Assembly: GCA_003696765.1 (NCBI GenBank)
Contig: RFFX01000008.1
Coordinates: 1-44,216, forward strand
Direction of reading: 5' to 3'
Length of the DNA stretch: 44,216 bases
Source of the DNA: Zetaproteobacteria bacterium
GTDB lineage: Bacteria; Pseudomonadota; Zetaproteobacteria; Mariprofundales; J009
The notes beneath the pieces are model-generated. The model did not search any database, was not told the DNA's origin, and saw nothing but the letters and a program-made list of their open reading frames with translations. Each line of letters starts with the position of its first letter. Within the stretch, counting starts at the first letter, position 1. The position numbers were made by a program, and so were the translations under genes. Shown piece by piece: positions 40,526 to 44,216 of this stretch.

Positions 40526-41266
40526 TCACAGCGCATCCCGGAACATGACGCCGCCGATGACCACCAGCAGCAGGCGGAACGCCTCCTGCAGCCGCTCCAC
40601 CGGCAACCGCTGCAGCAGCCAGTTGCCGAGGAGGCTTCCGACCATCGCCAACAGCGCGATCACCACCAGCGGCGCCGGAGCGAGTGCCACCCGTCCCAGC
40701 CAACCGACCGCCGCCGCCAATGCGTTGCCGGTGATCAGCAGCAGCGAGTGGGCCACCGCCAGCCGATAGTCGGGCACCCCCAGCCACAACAGCGCCGGCA
40801 CCATCAAAAATCCTCCACCCACCCCCAGTACGCCGGTCACCACGCCCAACAGCGCACCGACCAGCAGCGTGTGCGCGCAGCGGCAGGCGGAGCCACCACC
40901 GAGCGCATGCGGCTTCGGCCGCCCCATCCACCAGGCCACGAACCAGGTCAGTGCACCGAAGAGGGCGCTCTGCACCGCTGCCGGGATCACGAGGCCGACC
41001 TGCGCCCCCAGCCAACCGCCGACCACCCCGCCGGCAGCGAACCAGCCCAGTAGAGGCCAGTGGATCTCTCTCCAGGGGTTGTGCCGCAGCAACGCCGCCA
41101 GGCTGACCGCGGCGACGATCCACAAGCTGGAGGCGATCGCCTGCTTGAGCGGCATGTGCAGCAGATGGGTGAGCAGCGGCACGGTGGTCATTCCCCCGCC
41201 GGCGCCGAAGAGCGCCAACAGAAGACCGATGAGCGGTGCGAGCAGCCATCCCCACCACAGGGTCAC
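40526..41266 (-). CDS. TauE/SafE-family permease
   Basis: 246 aa, about eight membrane helices. It starts MTLWWGWLLAPLIGLLLALFGAGGGMTTVPLL; the GAGGG..TVP and GVVTGVLGVGGGFLMVPALL repeats are the two TauE/SafE signatures. Members export sulfite, sulfoacetate or related anions, or import sulfur compounds; here sulfite or thiosulfate is inferred from the neighbourhood. The start is GTG at 41266 with no clear Shine-Dalgarno. An 84-nt stretch separates it from a PSC element. Confidence 0.9.
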   Translation of the reverse strand: MTLWWGWLLAPLIGLLLALFGAGGGMTTVPLLTHLLHMPLKQAIASSLWIVAAVSLAALLRHNPWREIHWPLLGWFAAGGVVGGWLGAQVGLVIPAAVQSALFGALTWFVAWWMGRPKPHALGGGSACRCAHTLLVGALLGVVTGVLGVGGGFLMVPALLWLGVPDYRLAVAHSLLLITGNALAAAVGWLGRVALAPAPLVVIALLAMVGSLLGNWLLQRLPVERLQEAFRLLLVVIGGVMFRDAL

Positions 41267-41350
41267 GACCGGTGGTCGGGGCGACTGCCCCCACGGCGAC
41301 CGCCGGCTGCGACCTCCGTGGAGGAATGCGTCGCGATGTGAACAGGGAAT

Positions 41351-41506
41351 GATCGAATCGCAAAAAGTCCCTCCGTGGACTTTTTGCTCGACGGCGATCG
41401 AAAAGCACGGTTTTCGATCGCCTTACAAAACAGTCGCTTGCATGCGCAAGCTCCCGTTTTGCGCGGCCGTCCATGGCCGCGTTGATGGTTTCTTGCGAAA
41501 CCATCA
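41351..41506 (-). repeat. PSC element, complete copy upstream of the TauE gene
   Basis: H1 (GATGGTTTC / GAAACCATC), H2 (GCGGCC / GGCCGC with CCATGG loop), H3 with inner GCTTGCATGCGCAAGC, H4 (GGCGATCGAAAA / TTTTCGATCGCC, fully compensated) and H5 (AAAAAGTCC / GGACTTTTT) with tail GCGATTCGATC. Unlike other full copies, the H5 tail is 84 nt from the start codon. It lies back to back with the degenerate copy at 41511. Confidence 0.96.
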
Positions 41507-41510
41507 GGGA

Positions 41511-41664
41511 ATGACGGCTTCGCAAGATGCCGGCATCGCGGCCATGGAGGGCGGTGCAAATCCGGCCGCGGCCAGGCGACGGATAGGTGAAGGAATCGAA
41601 GCGCGCGGCCTTCGCTCTCCGCCGGGCACAACGCCCACGGACGGACTTTTTGCGATTCGATCAT
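41511..41664 (+). repeat. PSC element, degenerate copy in opposite orientation, no gene behind it
   Basis: Order on plus: ATGACGGCTTCGCAAG (H1), GCGGCCATGGAGG (H2), GCAAATCCGG..CGACGGAT (H3), GGAATCGAAG..CTTCGCTCTCC (H4), CCCACGGACGGACTTTTTG (H5 right arm) and the tail CGATTCGATC. Its H5 end points at the 41672 inverted repeat and a 9-codon ORF (MNQARGPRG) rather than at a real gene. It is the one copy without a credible downstream gene. Confidence 0.85.
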
Positions 41665-41671
41665 CAATGAA

Positions 41672-41725
41672 TCAGGCGCGGGGGCCTCGGGGGTGAGGGA
41701 GGTGAGGAGCGACCCCCGCGCCTGA
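41672..41725. repeat. 13-bp perfect inverted repeat, 28-nt loop
   Basis: TCAGGCGCGGGGG and CCCCCGCGCCTGA pair perfectly. There is no T-tract. It lies between the degenerate plus-strand PSC element and the DUF2892 gene. The rest of the 41267-41759 interval holds the two PSC elements and no recognised gene. Confidence 0.6.
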
Positions 41726-41759
41726 ACCGGTACGCCCGCCCGGTGTCCCTTCCGTCGCA

Positions 41760-41966
41760 TCACTCCGGAACACCGAGCCGGGCGAGAATCTTCTCCATCA
41801 GGCACCACCGGGTGAAACCCGACTGCAACAGGTTGGCACCGACGAAGGCGGTGAACCAGAGCCAGGTCGGCTCACCCAGCGGCACACCGTTGACGACATG
41901 GGCCAGATAGAGGCTGAGCAGGACGAAGCCACCTGCGATGATGCGAATCATACGTGCGATGTTCAT
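41760..41966 (-). CDS. DUF2892 (YgaP-like transmembrane) protein
   Basis: 68 aa. MNIARMIRIIAGGFVLLSLYL is the typical first helix, and LWFTAFVGANLLQSGFTRWCLMEKIL the second. It resembles the membrane half of YgaP-type rhodaneses, without a fused rhodanese domain. The ATG at 41966 overlaps the RND pump stop (ATGA) with GGAGGT upstream, so it is translationally coupled to the pump. Confidence 0.9.
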   Translation of the reverse strand: MNIARMIRIIAGGFVLLSLYLAHVVNGVPLGEPTWLWFTAFVGANLLQSGFTRWCLMEKILARLGVPE

Positions 41967-44216
41967 CGTATTCCACCTCCTTGTCCGATCGGGACGGCAT
42001 CCGCCTTCCGCTGCCACAGGTAGTAGATCAGCGGGATGATGAAGAGGGTGAGCACGGTGGCGGCCAGCGTGCCGAAGGCCATCGAGACCCCCAGCCCGCC
42101 GAAGACCGGATCGCTGATCATCACCGAGGTGCCGGCGATCACGGCCAGCGCGGTCAGCAGGATGGGACGGGCGCGCACCGCACCGGCCTCGAGCACCGAG
42201 GTGCGCACCGAGTAGCCGCGGGCGCGGTAGTCGAGGATGAAATCGATCAGCAGCGTGGAGTTGCGCACCACGATACCGGCCAGGGCGATCATGCCGATCA
42301 TCGAGGTGGCGGTGAACGGCTGGCCGGTGATCCAGTGGCCGGGGAAGATGCCGATCATGGTCAGCGCGGTCGGCGCCATCACCAGCACCGGCAGCAGAAA
42401 CCGGCCGTAGTAGCCGACCATCAGCAGGTAGATCAGCACCAGCGCGACGATGAAGGCGGCGCCCAGATCGCGGAAGACATCGAGGGTCAGCCGCATCTCG
42501 CCGTCCCACAGCAGCTGGTAGCCGAAGGTGTCCTCGGGCACCGGATCGGTGAAGCGCAATCCCCCCGTGGTCAGCCGGTGGCCGGGAATCGGCGTGCTGC
42601 CGTCGAGCGCCCGATCCATCTCGAGCAGCGGATAGACCTGCGACCCCCGTTTCGGCTCACCGGTGACGTAGACCACCGGACGGCCGTCCTTGCTCATGCG
42701 CGGTTTGGGCACCGTCCTCCGCTCGATGGTCGCCACGCTGGAGAGCTGCACCGCGCCGTTGCGCCCGGAAACATAGATGCGGTGCAGATCCTCGGGATGG
42801 ACCCGCTGCGTGCGCGGCAAACGCACGGTGATCGCCACCGGATGGCGCTCCTCGTCGCGATGGAGCGCGCCGATGGAGAAGCCCTGCAGGTAGTCGCGCA
42901 TCGCCTGGGTGACGCGCGCGGTCGGCACCCCCAGGCGGGCGGCCTTCTCCTTGTCGATCCGCACCCGCCACTCGACCTGATCGGCGCCGATCGAGTCATC
43001 GACATCGGTCACGTCCCAGGTGGAGGAGAACCGCTGCCGCACCCTGGCGGCGATCGCCCGCCGGCCGGCCTCATCCGGGCCGTAGATCTCGGCCAGCAGG
43101 GTGGCGCGCACCGGCGGCCCCGGTGGATCCTCGACCAGCTTCACATTGGCCTCGGGGTGGGCGGCAAGCAGCGGCGCCAGCCGGTCGCGCAGCCGCAGCA
43201 CGATCTGGTCGGAGCGGAGATCGCGCTCCCGCTTGTCGACCAGATTGACCCGGATCTCGGCCAGATGGCTGCCGCGACGCAACACCGCGCCGCGCAGCAT
43301 ACCGTTGAAATCGATCGGCCCGGCCCGGCCGACGAAGATCTCGTAGTCGGTGACCATCGGATCGCTGCGCAGCAGATCGCCGACGCGCCGGGCCATGGCG
43401 TCGGTCTCCTCCAACGGCGTCCCCTCGGGCATGTCGATGGTGATGTTGAAGGTGTTCTTGTTCCCCTTGGGCAGCATCTTGAGCTCGACGGTGCCGGGCG
43501 TGGGGGGACCGTTGATCCCCTCCGGCCGCACGAACTGCCACGCCGGCTCCCACAGGGCGAAGGCGAAGAGCAGCGCCACCACCAGCCAGAAGCCGCGCCG
43601 CAGCCCGGGGCGATCGATCAGCGGTGCGGCCAGCCGCATGTAGCCGCGATGGATCCAATCCTTGGGGTCGGCGTCGCGCTCCTCCATGGTCGGCTCCTGG
43701 ATCCGGCAGGGCATCCAGCGCAGGGCGATCCAGGGGATCAGCCCGTAGGCGACGATCAGCGAGGTGGCCATGGCGATCGGCGCGTTGAAGGGGATCGGCC
43801 CCATGTAGGGCCCCATCATGCCGGTGACGAAGGCCATCGGGATGAAGGCGAGGATGACGGCGATGGTGGCGATGATCGTCGGCTTGCCGGTCTCGTTGGT
43901 GGCGGCGATGATGGTGCGCACCTTCTGCTTGAGCGACGCCACACCGCGATGGAGGTGGCGATGGACATTCTCGATCACCACGATGGCGTCGTCGACCAGC
44001 AGGCCGAGGGAGAGGATCAGGGCAAAGAGGGTGATGCGGTTGATCGTCTGGCCGGCGATCAGCCCGATGGCCAGCACGATGAAGAGGATCAGCGGGATGT
44101 TGAGCGTGACGATCGCCGCCTCGCGCCAACCGAGGAAGAGCAGCATGATGACCACCACCGAGACAATGGCGATGGCCAGATGCTCGATCAGCAGGTTGAC
44201 GGCGGCATCGGCGCGC
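41963..44216 (-). CDS. RND-family efflux permease (5' end outside window)
   Basis: Proton-driven inner-membrane pump subunit; about 750 C-terminal residues visible, so roughly 300 N-terminal residues lie beyond the edge. The TM4 relay Asp pair is in LGLLVDDAIVVIENVHRH, with IATIAVILAFIPMAFVTGMM next. A large periplasmic loop follows (about 240-560), then IGMIALAGIVVRNSTLLIDFI and FGTLAATVLTLFIIPLIYY. It resembles the AcrB/CzcA superfamily; substrate is unresolved. DUF2892 follows with an ATGA overlap. Metal or organic-compound efflux linked to the sulfur cluster is speculation. Confidence 0.9.
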   Translation of the reverse strand, partial: RADAAVNLLIEHLAIAIVSVVVIMLLFLGWREAAIVTLNIPLILFIVLAIGLIAGQTINRITLFALILSLGLLVDDAIVVIENVHRHLHRGVASLKQKVRTIIAATNETGKPTIIATIAVILAFIPMAFVTGMMGPYMGPIPFNAPIAMATSLIVAYGLIPWIALRWMPCRIQEPTMEERDADPKDWIHRGYMRLAAPLIDRPGLRRGFWLVVALLFAFALWEPAWQFVRPEGINGPPTPGTVELKMLPKGNKNTFNITIDMPEGTPLEETDAMARRVGDLLRSDPMVTDYEIFVGRAGPIDFNGMLRGAVLRRGSHLAEIRVNLVDKRERDLRSDQIVLRLRDRLAPLLAAHPEANVKLVEDPPGPPVRATLLAEIYGPDEAGRRAIAARVRQRFSSTWDVTDVDDSIGADQVEWRVRIDKEKAARLGVPTARVTQAMRDYLQGFSIGALHRDEERHPVAITVRLPRTQRVHPEDLHRIYVSGRNGAVQLSSVATIERRTVPKPRMSKDGRPVVYVTGEPKRGSQVYPLLEMDRALDGSTPIPGHRLTTGGLRFTDPVPEDTFGYQLLWDGEMRLTLDVFRDLGAAFIVALVLIYLLMVGYYGRFLLPVLVMAPTALTMIGIFPGHWITGQPFTATSMIGMIALAGIVVRNSTLLIDFILDYRARGYSVRTSVLEAGAVRARPILLTALAVIAGTSVMISDPVFGGLGVSMAFGTLAATVLTLFIIPLIYYLWQRKADAVPIGQGGGIR

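Noticed and set aside
1610-41664. PSC elements as integron attC sites
   Set aside because: There is no integrase gene, the gene order is of core metabolism, and the units lack the R/L box layout. The five independent hairpins do not fold as one attC-like stem.

Overview
The window reads as chromosomal DNA of a GC-rich (roughly two-thirds G+C by eye) Gram-negative proteobacterium. It has type IV pilus retraction ATPases, ComEC, outer-membrane proteins, and the gene order pcm - DedA-family - nlpD - rpoS, which recalls the gammaproteobacterial surE-pcm-nlpD-rpoS locus. A type I sulfide:quinone oxidoreductase resembling those of acidithiobacilli, two rhodaneses, a TauE/SafE permease and a DUF302 protein suggest a sulfide/sulfur-oxidising lithotroph. 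The class cannot be fixed from this window; Gammaproteobacteria, Acidithiobacillia and Zetaproteobacteria-like lineages all remain possible. No transposase, integrase, prophage or CRISPR array was seen.

Layout. 1-4310 (-): an SDR-type epimerase cut by the window edge, then three consecutive PilT-family ATPases (PilT, PilU and a third paralogue). 4572-10581 (-): a diguanylate cyclase response regulator, then a compact run reading MarR-type regulator, SAM hydrolase, rlmB, folB, folK, comEC. 10819-12334 (+): a site-2 protease-like M50 peptidase and an OmpA-like lipoprotein. 12339-17218 (-): a CPA1 antiporter with ispH, then fdxA, rlmN and a CaCA exchanger. 17370-18958: an outer-membrane barrel (-) and NAD(P)HX epimerase (+). 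19087-24848 (-): tRNA-Arg, apt, and a chain of abh, pcm, DedA-family, nlpD, rpoS preceded by a RibD-like reductase and an ArsC/Spx-like protein. 24925-30303: a hypothetical protein (-), efp (+), manC (-), tRNA-Lys with a clear terminator (-), uvrB (+). 30364-34699: MoeB/ThiF-rhodanese and a detached atpC (-), then map, DUF190, a CRP-family regulator and ridA (+). 34745-41266 (-): GAF protein and a sulfide-oxidation cluster (TauE, two rhodaneses, DUF302, Crp/Fnr regulator, SQR, AhpD-like, three small membrane proteins). 41760-44216 (-): a DUF2892 protein and an RND pump running off the edge.

The most unusual signal is a dispersed composite repeat of about 155 bp, here called the PSC (pre-start-codon) element. 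About nineteen full, degenerate or truncated copies lie between genes. Read toward the gene it precedes, an intact copy has five consecutive hairpins: H1 (ATGATGGTTTC / GAAACCATCAT), H2 (GCGGCC / GGCCGC), H3 (CAAAAC..G around GCTTGCGCAAGC), H4 (GGGGATCGAAGA / TCTTCGATCCCC) and H5 (AAAAAGTCC / GGACTTTTT). It ends in a short tail, typically GCGATTCCATC, that abuts the ATG of the next gene. Nearly every copy has the same polarity relative to its downstream gene. The genes behind it mostly lack a Shine-Dalgarno sequence, whereas other genes here usually have one. All five stems show paired compensatory changes between copies. Several copies carry an open frame of about 50 codons, which in three cases ends in a TGA overlapping the downstream ATG. 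The element could be a MITE-like mobile palindrome, a translated regulatory leader, or both.
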